Positions 54,085 through 63,080 of a DNA stretch of 64,000 bases are shown piece by piece (position 1 is the stretch's first letter; every line of letters starts with the position of its first letter). The position numbers and the translations under genes are program-made. The DNA comes from Nostoc linckia FACHB-104. GTDB lineage: Bacteria > Cyanobacteriota > Cyanobacteriia > Cyanobacteriales > Nostocaceae. The stretch covers positions 91,178-155,177 of the forward strand of contig NZ_JACJQJ010000015.1 of assembly GCF_014696615.1 (NCBI RefSeq), read 5' to 3'. The notes beneath the pieces are model-generated. The model did no database searches and had not been told where the DNA came from. It saw nothing but the letters and a program-made list of their open reading frames with translations.

Positions 54085-55725
54085 TTAAGAACGCTGCTTT
54101 TTTTCTTCTTGTGATTTTTTCTCTTTAAGAAGCTGTTTGACTTTGGCTCTAATCTGTGAGTGTCTTTCTACACCTTCGTAGGCGTAGCGGTTGAATTTGC
54201 TATTGGTAATCATATCTTCTAGATAACTAACTCGTTCACTACCGCCAGGGTGAGAAGATAACCATCTAGGAGGAGCATTTTTCTGTTGTTTTTCTAGGGT
54301 CACCATCAAATTACGTAAGCCGTCAGCAGCATAACCTGTGGCGACAATTAGGCGTGTACCGAGGGTATCTGCTTGACGTTCCATGTCACGGCTGTAACTG
54401 AGGGCTGAAAGTTGTCCAATAATACCGCCTAAAGGAATATACTGTGTCACATTAGCAACAAGATTACCTTGGGTAACTAATTGAAAGCCGTGAGATAACA
54501 CCACATGGGATAATTCATGACCGATTAACCCAGCTAATTCTGCTTCCGAGTTTGTTTTAGCGATCGCACCTGCATTAATAAAGATTTTGCCACCAGGGAG
54601 CGCAAAGGCGTTGAGTTCTTCTTGAGGAACGACAAAAAACTCGTATTTAAATTCGTTACGTCCGGCGACTTTGGCGAGTTTTTGTCCAATTTCATTGACG
54701 TAGGCGACTACTGTCTCATCGGTAATCTGTTTGAGTTCTTGTTTTGCTTGCTTGGCTACCGATTCCCCAATAGATTCTTCACCGCGCAATAGCATGATAG
54801 TGGAATCCAGCGCCGAAAAAGGCCCCAGCAAACTACCGCTAACAGCGTAACCTAATGCACCCGTAAGAATATTAGCGATCGCATTGCCTCTAATTTCTGC
54901 TTGAATATGAGATTTATAACGCTTGAGATGCACATCTGCTAAATTCGCAAACTCCGTTGCTTGGGAATCTTTGGGGTTGAGAATCGCAAATTGACGCGCT
55001 GCTAAAGAAGCTTCCATCCATTTTTGAGCTTCTGCAAGTGCTGTAACTCTGGCTTTAATCAGTTCTGGTTGGTCTGGATAAAGGGAAGCTGCCCGTTCTA
55101 AAATATCTAAAGCTGCTTGAGAGCGATCGTATTGTTTGAGAACTTCTGCAAATTTAATATGTCCGGGAATAAACTCCGGATACTGCTCAACTAATAGTTG
55201 TAATGGAATTAAAGTCCGAGATTCTAGCTTCTTCGCTATCCCCGCCTCGGCTTCTCGCCAGTATACCTTACCTGCTGGGGATAGTTGCGTTGGGTCAGTG
55301 ATTGCGGCTTTGCGTTCTTGAGGTTGACTGGTTTTAGCGAAAGGTTCTTTCACCTCATGGTAAATTTTTTCAGCTTCTGCAATCTGTCCCGCCTGATAAA
55401 GCTTATCTGCTTCGATAAATTTTTGCTGACGCGCAATTTCTTCGGGAGTGAGTTCTGGTTCCGTCGCCGTATCTGGCTTTTTCGGTTCTGAAACTTCTGG
55501 GCTGGGGATGGGCGTAGGTTGTGGTATAGTTACAGGCTTTGGCGTTTCCGTGGGATTGGGAGTGGAACGTTGCAGTATTTCCCGCAGATGTTGTTGGCTA
55601 TTTGCAGCAGGTTCTTGTGCAGGAACGGGTGCTGTAGGCTGGGTAAGAATAATTAAAATTGATGTGCCAAAGGACAATAACACCCAGTTCAAGGTTAACA
55701 GCAGAGACTTCCTAGTTCGCTTCAT
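54085..55725 (-). CDS. TPR-containing M48 zinc metalloprotease
   Basis: 546 residues. A signal anchor (8-30) and a Pro/Thr-rich linker (35-95) are followed by TPR-like repeats (about 105-290: AGQIAEAEKIYHEV, LVEQYPEFIPGHIKFAEVL, AALDILERAASLYP) and an M48 peptidase domain (300-520). That domain has LIGHELSHVVLSHG (HExxH, about 400) and the third ligand in SRDMERQADTLG. It is the exported BepA-like layout, a periplasmic protease/chaperone for outer-membrane protein quality control. The TPR lies before the protease here, whereas in BepA it follows. Confidence 0.85.
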   Translation of the reverse strand: MKRTRKSLLLTLNWVLLSFGTSILIILTQPTAPVPAQEPAANSQQHLREILQRSTPNPTETPKPVTIPQPTPIPSPEVSEPKKPDTATEPELTPEEIARQQKFIEADKLYQAGQIAEAEKIYHEVKEPFAKTSQPQERKAAITDPTQLSPAGKVYWREAEAGIAKKLESRTLIPLQLLVEQYPEFIPGHIKFAEVLKQYDRSQAALDILERAASLYPDQPELIKARVTALAEAQKWMEASLAARQFAILNPKDSQATEFANLADVHLKRYKSHIQAEIRGNAIANILTGALGYAVSGSLLGPFSALDSTIMLLRGEESIGESVAKQAKQELKQITDETVVAYVNEIGQKLAKVAGRNEFKYEFFVVPQEELNAFALPGGKIFINAGAIAKTNSEAELAGLIGHELSHVVLSHGFQLVTQGNLVANVTQYIPLGGIIGQLSALSYSRDMERQADTLGTRLIVATGYAADGLRNLMVTLEKQQKNAPPRWLSSHPGGSERVSYLEDMITNSKFNRYAYEGVERHSQIRAKVKQLLKEKKSQEEKKQRS

Positions 55726-55883
55726 GCTGGGTTCACCCCTGTAAAAGGTTAGTATTTTTACAATACATCTAAGCGGGTGATTTAGGGAAAAGGGTCAATC
55801 AATTTTGGATTTTGGATTTTAGATTAACCCTATGCATGAATGCTGGGGAATGAATTTTAGATTGTCGATTTTAGTTCACGTAG

Positions 55884-55910
55884 GATGCGTTAGCGATAGC
55901 GTAACGCATC
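55884..55910. repeat. GATGCGTTA palindromic repeat
   Basis: Perfect 9-bp arms GATGCGTTA / TAACGCATC with a 9-base centre in the intergenic region 55726-56134. It is the same repeat class as 24021 and 35998. Confidence 0.65.
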
Positions 55911-56056
55911 AGCGTCAAAACTGAAATTTTTTCAGAAATTAAATAAATCTGATTCCTATATTAGTGATAATAAGAATAGAAAATTAACCGCAGATGAAAG
56001 ATGATAAACACAGATAAACGCAGATAAATTTGTAATATATCAAATTAGCACCCGCT

Positions 56057-56095
56057 AAAAAAGGAAAAGGTTTAATGCACCTTTTCCCTTTTTTT
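56057..56095 (-). terminator. Terminator of the dynamin-like gene
   Basis: Arms AAAAAAGGAAAAGG and CCTTTTCCCTTTTTTT with a 9-base loop, 40 bp beyond the stop of the minus-strand dynamin-like gene. Confidence 0.7.
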
Positions 56096-56134
56096 ATGTT
56101 TTCCTTTTCTTCTTCAACAAGGGAAATGTAATTC

Positions 56135-58600
56135 TTAACTTTCTATTACAGCATTTGCTAATCCATCAGAGACTAAAAAACCATTTTTAACAAGTCTAGT
56201 ATCAACAACTTCCAAGTCTGAGTCATAATTATTAATTAATGGTAATAATTTGTCTTGTAAATGCATTGATTGCAAATGGCTGTTGATGCCAGAGACTGCT
56301 AAATTATAGGCAGCAATTTTCTGGAGAATTAGACTCATAAACCGTTGATTATTCAGAATTTTTTCTTGAGCTTCCTGTTCCAGCGTATTCTCTAAATAAG
56401 CTCTAGCATGAGGATACTGCTGCAATATCTCATCAGCTTGCGTTTCTGCCATTTCTAACAACTGATTTTTAAGTATTTGGTTGATAGTTTGGCGGAAAGA
56501 TTTGCGAATAGTATGGGAAACTTTCGGCTCAAAATCTAACTTCAATAATTGTCGAATTGCTGGTTCTGCTTCTACGATACTTTCGCAGTCGTAACTTTGA
56601 GAAGTTTGCTGCAATGTTTGCCGGAATTGATATATCGAGAAAGTTCCTTCATCGTAAAATCTAGGACTTTCTCTCACAAAGCGATCGCACTCTACACTAG
56701 CTGCACTAATTAAGGCTTGGGCAACTAGTTTTTCGACAATCTTGATTTCTATTTCAATGCCGCCATCGTGACCTAATAAACGATATAATTGGCGATAATA
56801 GTCTGATTTGCGAATCTTCTCCATTAACTGCTGAAACAAATTAGCGATTAATTGCTGTGAAGATAAAATTAAAATATCTTCTAACTGATTCGCTAGATAA
56901 TAAAATGCTTCTACTAAAATTGCTAGTAAAGGTGCAGTCGCATTCCGAGGATGACTGAGGGTTGCACGTCGATAAGCTTCAGCCACCGAAAAAGTATCTA
57001 ACAGTTCATCCAAACGGCGAATCATCCGAGATTGCAATTGCCGAAAATCAGCTTCAAAGCTATCACAATTATTATTAATTACTAAGTTAACCTCTTCATT
57101 AATATGCTGCACCCAGTCTTTACTAACTTGTTGCAATTGCTGGTTGAGACGTTGCAACTCCTGCACTTTCATTGTCTCAATTTCTCGTGGCTGACTATCT
57201 AACTCTTGATATATATCTTGATAATATTTCTTCAAGCTAATACATATATCTTGTAAGTCCTCAGCTAAGTTTTGAAAAAGTTGAGGGCGTTTTTCTTCTG
57301 TTAGATAGTGAGTAATCGCATTTCTAAATTCTTCTATGCCACTATCTTTAATTAACTGGCTAATTAATGGCATACCCTGTTCTTTAATAATTCTGATATA
57401 GTTTTCATTTGGCGTTTCAAAACTATTCACAGAAATACGAAACTGAGTAGCTGATAATTTCCCAGAATTAGCACAGTAGCGATTAAATTCATTGACAAAT
57501 TGTGGTGTTTCTTCTCTACCGTCGAAGCCTCTTGCACTCGCAGCAAAGATTGAATCTAAGCCAAATCTATCTTGCTCAGTTGTTTGTTTAATTTGGCTGC
57601 CATAAAATCCTAGTAAGCCGCTAGTTTTGTAAACCCTATTCGGAATGCGGAACTGTCCAGTAATTAAATCTTCTAATCGTTGCCTTAACTGGGCATTGTA
57701 CCAGGTTTCATCAATGCGGTTAAAAATATAGAAAACGCGATCGCGGATTCCGTCATTTCCCCGCATGGTTTCTAAAAGTTCTGTTTCTTCCTTTGTCATA
57801 TCGCCAGCGGAGGCGGGTTTCAATACGCACATGACAGCCGAAGTTTCCGGATGTTGAATTCTTTGATAAGTTAGCAGTGCATCCTTAGCTACTGGCGCAT
57901 CAATACCAGGAGTATCAATAATAACGTTACCATCTTGCAATAAAGGATGATGGCAATAATATTCAATCCGTTTCAAAACCGAACTATTGCTACCCCGTCT
58001 TGCATAGCTAGCAGCTTCTTTAATATTGGCAAAATTAAATTGTGCCATTGAATATGTAGCATTATTCACTGTATGAATATGTTGGCGATTTGCCACATAA
58101 CCTTCCAGTAATAACATTAATGCTTTAGCTTGCTTTGCACGTTCAGATTTACTTTCACCTCCCTCTTGCTGCAGAATAGCTTGACAACCTTGATTAAGCA
58201 AACTAATTACATCATTCTGATTAATATTTGCTACTGTCTTAAATCCTAATTGTTTACATAAAGCAACTGCTTGTTCCCAGATTTCGGCTTCACTTAAAAA
58301 TGTTAAAACAACACGTTCTTCATCTAAATTTGCATATTCAATTTTACATTCTGTACCTGTAGCGTGTCCTTCTGCACTGTATAACAATTCTCTTTCTAGC
58401 AGTGCATTAATGAGCATAGATTTACCCGCACTAAATGCACCTGCAAACACAATTTCAAATCTGGGAGAAATAACTTTCGCTAGGGAAGTTTTGACGGGTG
58501 TAATATCATAAGCGCGTAATGTCGGTTCTTGTTGTAAAAGATTTAATATATATTCAACTTGTTCTTTTAAATCTATAGCTTGATAAGTCAAGTCTGACAT
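56135..58600 (-). CDS. Dynamin-like GTPase
   Basis: 821 residues from the ATG at 58600. The open frame extends 45 codons further, but that part is hydrophobic, AT-rich and begins inside an intergenic region. The G domain (about 30-340) carries P-loop GAFSAGKSMLINALL, switch 1 around HATGTECKIEY, switch 2 DTPGIDAP and the base motif NRID. Long helical stalk segments and a hydrophobic paddle-like stretch (about 570-610: PLLAILVEAFYYLANQLEDIL) follow. Bacterial dynamins remodel or protect membranes. This length and layout fit the single-gene cyanobacterial type. No partner gene adjoins it. Confidence 0.8.
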   Translation of the reverse strand: MSDLTYQAIDLKEQVEYILNLLQQEPTLRAYDITPVKTSLAKVISPRFEIVFAGAFSAGKSMLINALLERELLYSAEGHATGTECKIEYANLDEERVVLTFLSEAEIWEQAVALCKQLGFKTVANINQNDVISLLNQGCQAILQQEGGESKSERAKQAKALMLLLEGYVANRQHIHTVNNATYSMAQFNFANIKEAASYARRGSNSSVLKRIEYYCHHPLLQDGNVIIDTPGIDAPVAKDALLTYQRIQHPETSAVMCVLKPASAGDMTKEETELLETMRGNDGIRDRVFYIFNRIDETWYNAQLRQRLEDLITGQFRIPNRVYKTSGLLGFYGSQIKQTTEQDRFGLDSIFAASARGFDGREETPQFVNEFNRYCANSGKLSATQFRISVNSFETPNENYIRIIKEQGMPLISQLIKDSGIEEFRNAITHYLTEEKRPQLFQNLAEDLQDICISLKKYYQDIYQELDSQPREIETMKVQELQRLNQQLQQVSKDWVQHINEEVNLVINNNCDSFEADFRQLQSRMIRRLDELLDTFSVAEAYRRATLSHPRNATAPLLAILVEAFYYLANQLEDILILSSQQLIANLFQQLMEKIRKSDYYRQLYRLLGHDGGIEIEIKIVEKLVAQALISAASVECDRFVRESPRFYDEGTFSIYQFRQTLQQTSQSYDCESIVEAEPAIRQLLKLDFEPKVSHTIRKSFRQTINQILKNQLLEMAETQADEILQQYPHARAYLENTLEQEAQEKILNNQRFMSLILQKIAAYNLAVSGINSHLQSMHLQDKLLPLINNYDSDLEVVDTRLVKNGFLVSDGLANAVIES

Positions 58601-58881
58601 ATTTATAAGCCTAATAACATTTAAGTATATTTTATGAAAAAATGTATAAAAATAAAACAGTGCTATTACTGAGAAAATATGCTCGCGCTTTGATGTCATG
58701 CAAGAAAAATCAATGATCAACGATAAAAATCCCACCCCCAGAAAAAAGGTAGGATTAGCTGATTATGAGTTCTTAATTGATGACTCCAAAAAATAAATTA
58801 TTCCGTTCAAGTCGTTGACTGTTGACTGTTAACTGTTAACTGTCAACAATAGCAACGGAATATTTATTGACTTGGAAGTTC
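58601..58881. other. Intergenic region with tandem repeat
   Basis: Holds the array GTTGACTGTTGACTGTTAAC...GTTAACTGTCAAC at 58814-58847, which can fold on itself. It lies between the flavodiiron operon and the dynamin-like gene. No gene. Confidence 0.6.
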
Positions 58882-60594
58882 CTAGTAGTGAGTACCAGTT
58901 TTACGATGATTAATAGCAGTCACTGCATCAGGTTTGAGTAATTTACCGTTATCAACAGTTGCATAAACTACCCAATGATCGCCACATTCTAGACGTTGGC
59001 TAACTGAGCATTCCAAATAAGCGATCGCATCGGTGAGAACAACGCAACCGTTATCAGCAAACGCCGTACTAAAGCTAGCAAATCTATCTTCCCCAGGAGC
59101 AAAAGATTTGCGGAAATGCTTCATGTAGTCTACATGATTGCCTTCTTCTAAAACATTTAAGGTAAATTTACCACCTGGATACATCAAAGATTCAATCGCT
59201 CTTTCTTTAGCGATCGCCACTGTAATTCCCGGTGGGTTAAATGTTGCTTGAGATACCCAAGCACCTAGCATTCCTGTGGAAACTTCTCCTTGCTTGGCGG
59301 CGATAACGCAAACAGAACCAACAATTCGACCCACAGCTTGTTCTAAAGGAGTAGCAGCTTGTTGTGGTACGCGCACTTTTTTCGCTTTCTTGATTGCTTG
59401 AGCAAAGTCTGTGCCTACTTCTTCACAGTACTTGAGAGTCACATCATCTGGTTTAAACTTGACTTTGAGAGTTTCAAAACCAAATTTATAACCAGCATCC
59501 CGGAGTTTACCTTCAATTAAATCAAAGGCTTCACCACTCCAGCCATAGGAACCGAAAACTCCCGCCATTTTGGTATTATCGCCAACGCTGAGAACAATTC
59601 CTAAAGCGGTATGAATGGGGGTAGGTGCATGACCACCGATAGTAGGAGACCCGATGATGAATGCATCGCACTCTTGCAAGGTGGTACGAATTTCATCAGG
59701 GTCAGCAAATTCGCAGTTGATAGATTTGACCGCAACTCCGCCTTTGGTTAGTCCCAGTGCGATCGCCTGTGCTAAAGTTGCCGTATTCCCATAAGCGGAA
59801 GCAAACAGCAAAGCTACCGATATTTCCCTAGTGCGTTGCGCGTGGCTCCAATCAGCATAGGATTTGGTCAGTTCGATTAAGCTAGTACGTACCAAAGGCC
59901 CGTGACCAACACCATACATTCTCACCTGCAAATCAGAGATTTTCTCTAAAGCAGCTTCTACGTGCAATGCATGGGGAGCCATCAAACAGTTGTAGTAGTA
60001 GCGCTGGTCTTCCTTGAAGCTTTCCCAGTGATCGTCAAATACTTCATCACCACAGATATGAGAGCCGAATAACTTATCTGTGTAGAGAATTTGTGTTTGT
60101 TGGTCATAGGTACAAAGCGCTTCTGGCCAGCGGGGACTAGGAGTGGGGAAGAATTTTAAAACATGACCCTTACCTAAATCCAGAGTCTCTTTCCCGCGCA
60201 TTACCAAAATATTTAAAGTGTCATCAGGGAAAGCATTTCGTAAATTAGCCGCACCAGGAAGCGAACAGACAAATGTGATTTGGGGTGCTAATTCTAGCAG
60301 GGCTTTATATGTTGCCACCCGGTTAGGATTAAAATGACCCAAAATCACATAATTTAATTTTTTTAAATTAAGGGTCTGCTGTAATGCATCAAGATAAATT
60401 TCGGTGAAAGTTTCCGCAGGTGGATCAATAATTGCTGTTTGATCGCCTTCAATTAAATAGCAATTGGAGGTAGTTCCCCTTTCAAGTGCATATTCGATTT
60501 CAAACCGCAAACGTGACCAACTACGCGCTCTCAGAACTTTAGTATTTGTCGCAATGGGCAAAACTTGTACGTCACGGGGTTTGGAATTGCTCAT
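58882..60594 (-). CDS. flv1: Flavodiiron protein Flv1-type
   Basis: 570 residues from the ATG at 60594; upstream codons to 60696 are AT-rich and overlap a hairpin, so the longer start is rejected. It has a metallo-beta-lactamase domain (30-260), a flavodoxin domain (about 262-405: LLFASAYGNTATLAQAI) and a C-terminal flavin reductase domain (about 430-570). The diiron ligand motif H-x-E-x-D-H is replaced by GHFNPNRVATY, as in cyanobacterial Flv1, which works with Flv3 to reduce O2 with electrons from photosystem I. Head-to-tail adjacency to flv3 resembles the heterocyst pair flv1B/flv3B. Confidence 0.85.
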   Translation of the reverse strand: MSNSKPRDVQVLPIATNTKVLRARSWSRLRFEIEYALERGTTSNCYLIEGDQTAIIDPPAETFTEIYLDALQQTLNLKKLNYVILGHFNPNRVATYKALLELAPQITFVCSLPGAANLRNAFPDDTLNILVMRGKETLDLGKGHVLKFFPTPSPRWPEALCTYDQQTQILYTDKLFGSHICGDEVFDDHWESFKEDQRYYYNCLMAPHALHVEAALEKISDLQVRMYGVGHGPLVRTSLIELTKSYADWSHAQRTREISVALLFASAYGNTATLAQAIALGLTKGGVAVKSINCEFADPDEIRTTLQECDAFIIGSPTIGGHAPTPIHTALGIVLSVGDNTKMAGVFGSYGWSGEAFDLIEGKLRDAGYKFGFETLKVKFKPDDVTLKYCEEVGTDFAQAIKKAKKVRVPQQAATPLEQAVGRIVGSVCVIAAKQGEVSTGMLGAWVSQATFNPPGITVAIAKERAIESLMYPGGKFTLNVLEEGNHVDYMKHFRKSFAPGEDRFASFSTAFADNGCVVLTDAIAYLECSVSQRLECGDHWVVYATVDNGKLLKPDAVTAINHRKTGTHY

Positions 60595-60625
60595 AGATTT
60601 CGGGTAAATTTTATAAAAAACCTGG

Positions 60626-60654
60626 AAAAACCGGGTAGAATTTACCCAGTTTTT
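60626..60654 (-). terminator. Hairpin in the flv3-flv1 intergenic region
   Basis: 12-bp arms AAAAACCGGGTA and TACCCAGTTTTT with one wobble pair, 5-base loop and a T-rich 3' flank on the minus strand, 32 bp before the flv1 start. It could terminate flv3 transcripts or attenuate flv1. The remainder of 60595-60948 contains a TTGAATTT tandem repeat (about 60842-60873) and no gene. Confidence 0.55.
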
Positions 60655-60948
60655 AGCTAACTCAAAAAAGCGGGTAAAGCTATTGGGAAATCTCATGTCA
60701 GTTCTGAGTCCTGAGTACTAAGCCTTGAGCAATATTCCAGAGCAAAATATAAAGACGGAAAAAGATAGCTTGCTTGATACCAATTCCTCAAAATTCATGA
60801 CCAATACAAACTTATAAACCCTGGTAAATCCTGGATTTATTAATTTTGAATTTTGAATTTTGAATTTTGAATTGGTATAAGTAGTTCTGAGCGCAATTTG
60901 CATCTTAATAACTCAGCACTCGTTACTCAGCACTCAGAACTGTTGTAC

Positions 60949-62667
60949 TTAGTAGTAGTTACCTACTTTGCGATGACGAACGGCTGTTAGTCCCTCCGAT
61001 TTGGATACACGACCTTCTTGGACAGTGCAATATAAAATCCAGTGGTCGCTACATTCAATGCTGCTTTGTACTTCACATTCCATGTACGCCAGCGCATCTG
61101 TGAGAATTGGGGAACCATTTTTCGCTGTTTGAGTTTTCACACCAGCAAATCGATCAGCGCCAGGGGGTAAACGCTTGAGGAAGTGCTTTTTCAGTTCTTG
61201 ATAATTTCCTTCTTCGAGGACATTCAGCACAAAGCGATCGCCTACTTGCATCAAGGAATCAATGGCGCGGTCTTTGGCTACAGCAATGGTAAATCCTAAG
61301 GGTTGTAAACTTGCTTGGCTCACCCAAGACGCAAGCATTGCACCGTTAACATTACCTTTTTTGGTAGTGACAATATATAGTCCACTGCTAATCCGACCCA
61401 ACGCTTTTTCCATATTCACGTCGAGGGATTTGATTTGCTTGATATTGCGATCGCGCATCAGTACTTGTCCCAAATCTGTACCAGCTTCTGCACAAAGCTG
61501 ATATATAGAAGCGTTGGGAGCTTCTTTAATCCGAATCGCTGGGAAGGCTTCCTTAATACCTGAGTCAATAAATTTACGGCGCAGTGTATCGATGGGTTCA
61601 TCATCCCCACCGTAACACTCAAATAATCCTACTAGTTGCTTGTTATTAACTACAGCCAACAGCGAACTGATACCAGCTATAGCTGCAGCATTTGTACTTG
61701 GTGGCATACCAATTACAATACCAGCTGCTCTACCTGCTAATTCTTGGATTTCTTGGGCTTGAGCTGTACTGAGATCAATCATTTCGATCCCAACTCCAGT
61801 TTTTTGGATACCTTCTCCAATAGCCTGAATCAGCTGATCGCCAAAGCCGTATTCGGAGGCATAAAATAAGCCAACAGTTGTTTCTGCTTTTGCTTGTCTT
61901 TGGCTCCAGCTTTGGTAACACTCAGTCAGAAGATCCAAATGGTGATACAGTAAGGGCCCGTGACCATTGGCAATAATTTTAATTTTTCCTAAATCACCCA
62001 TTCGCTTCATAGCATTCAGCAAAGAGCGAGCATTAGGCCCCATCAAGCAATCATAATAAAATCTAAAGTCAGCCTCGATTGCTTCTAAATCTTCATCAAA
62101 AGTACGCTCATCACAGAAGTGCATCCCAAAAGCATCACAGGTATAGATAACTTCGGTTTTGCGGTCATAACTGAAGATGGTATCTGGCCAGTGCAGATTC
62201 GGCGCACTCACGAATTCAATTTCGTGTCCTTTACCAATATTTATGCGATCGCCACTTTTGACAATCCGCTTGGAAAATGGTTCATGTACCAAACCTTCTA
62301 AAAACTGGAGCGCAATTTTAGAAGCTAAAACAGTAGCTCTAGGAGCTAACTGGAGAACATCTTCCACCAAGCCGCTATGGTCTGGCTCAGTGTGGCTGAC
62401 AATAATGTAATCAATAGTCTTGGGGTTAACCAGACTTTTCAGCGTTTCTAAATACAGTTCGCGAAACTTCTGGTGAGAAGTATCGATTAAAACTGTTTGC
62501 TCACCCCTAATTAAATAGGAATTGTAAGTCGTTCCATTTTGCAGTCCGAATTCGATATCGAAGCGATCGCGGTCCCAATCAAGAGAGCGAATCGCTGTTG
62601 TGTTAGGGGCAATTTCTACAGTCTGTATAGTTAGCCGATGCTGAACGTTCTCTGCGATCGCTACCAT
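60949..62667 (-). CDS. flv3: Flavodiiron protein Flv3-type
   Basis: 572 residues from the ATG at 62667, which has CGGAG eight bases before it; a start at 62709 is less likely. It has the metallo-beta-lactamase domain with the intact diiron motif SHTEPDHSGL (near residue 90), a flavodoxin domain (LFYASEYGFGDQLIQAI) and the C-terminal flavin reductase domain (ISSGLYIVTTKKGNVNGAMLASWVSQAS). It is the catalytically equipped partner of Flv1. The heterodimer reduces O2 to water without reactive oxygen. Adjacency to flv1 suggests the heterocyst-specific pair, which lowers O2 for nitrogenase; that is inferred. Confidence 0.88.
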   Translation of the reverse strand: MVAIAENVQHRLTIQTVEIAPNTTAIRSLDWDRDRFDIEFGLQNGTTYNSYLIRGEQTVLIDTSHQKFRELYLETLKSLVNPKTIDYIIVSHTEPDHSGLVEDVLQLAPRATVLASKIALQFLEGLVHEPFSKRIVKSGDRINIGKGHEIEFVSAPNLHWPDTIFSYDRKTEVIYTCDAFGMHFCDERTFDEDLEAIEADFRFYYDCLMGPNARSLLNAMKRMGDLGKIKIIANGHGPLLYHHLDLLTECYQSWSQRQAKAETTVGLFYASEYGFGDQLIQAIGEGIQKTGVGIEMIDLSTAQAQEIQELAGRAAGIVIGMPPSTNAAAIAGISSLLAVVNNKQLVGLFECYGGDDEPIDTLRRKFIDSGIKEAFPAIRIKEAPNASIYQLCAEAGTDLGQVLMRDRNIKQIKSLDVNMEKALGRISSGLYIVTTKKGNVNGAMLASWVSQASLQPLGFTIAVAKDRAIDSLMQVGDRFVLNVLEEGNYQELKKHFLKRLPPGADRFAGVKTQTAKNGSPILTDALAYMECEVQSSIECSDHWILYCTVQEGRVSKSEGLTAVRHRKVGNYY

Positions 62668-63080
62668 TATTCGTCTCCGAGCGCAAAACAACAATATTTC
62701 TGTCTGCACCCATTGTCCCTATAAGTGTTCCTTTGCGTTGTAATGAAGATTAGTTTTTACAAAAATCGACTTGTAGCAATTGTTGCTCTTTTTCAGCATA
62801 TTTTTTGACTCAAAAAATATACTAAAAGCTCCAATGATTTCCAAGTATCCAGTATTAAATATTGATATTTGTTGGCTTAAATTAACATCCCCAATTATCA
62901 TACATATCAATTTGATATTGACAATAATTTCGTAACAAAAAGCATAAAATATTTAGTATTTGTAGTGATTTTTACTCGGTTTATTTTGCATTACTTAATA
63001 TCCATTTAGTAAATAAGAATTTTCAAATATTCAAATAGCAACAATAATAGAGCAATATTTTAAAATTGCAGTATTATTGT
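62668..63080. other. flv3 upstream region
   Basis: About 410 bp, very AT-rich, with no supported gene. It contains the NtcA-like site at 62962 and presumably the flv3 promoter. Confidence 0.5.
62962..62975 (-). promoter_or_regulatory. Candidate NtcA site upstream of flv3
   Basis: GTA-N8-TAC (GTAGTGATTTTTAC) lies about 295 bp before flv3. NtcA activates many nitrogen-deprivation and heterocyst genes through such sites. A match of six fixed bases is expected by chance about every 4 kb, and no ideal -10 box at the usual 22-base spacing was found, so confidence is low. Confidence 0.3.

Noticed and set aside
58601..58735. N-terminal extension of the dynamin-like GTPase
   Set aside because: AT-rich, hydrophobic and outside the normal start of the family; the ATG at 58600 starts a proper helical segment.
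60718..60903. 61-codon minus-strand frame between flv3 and flv1
   Set aside because: It is built largely from the TTGAATTT tandem repeat and has no ribosome site.
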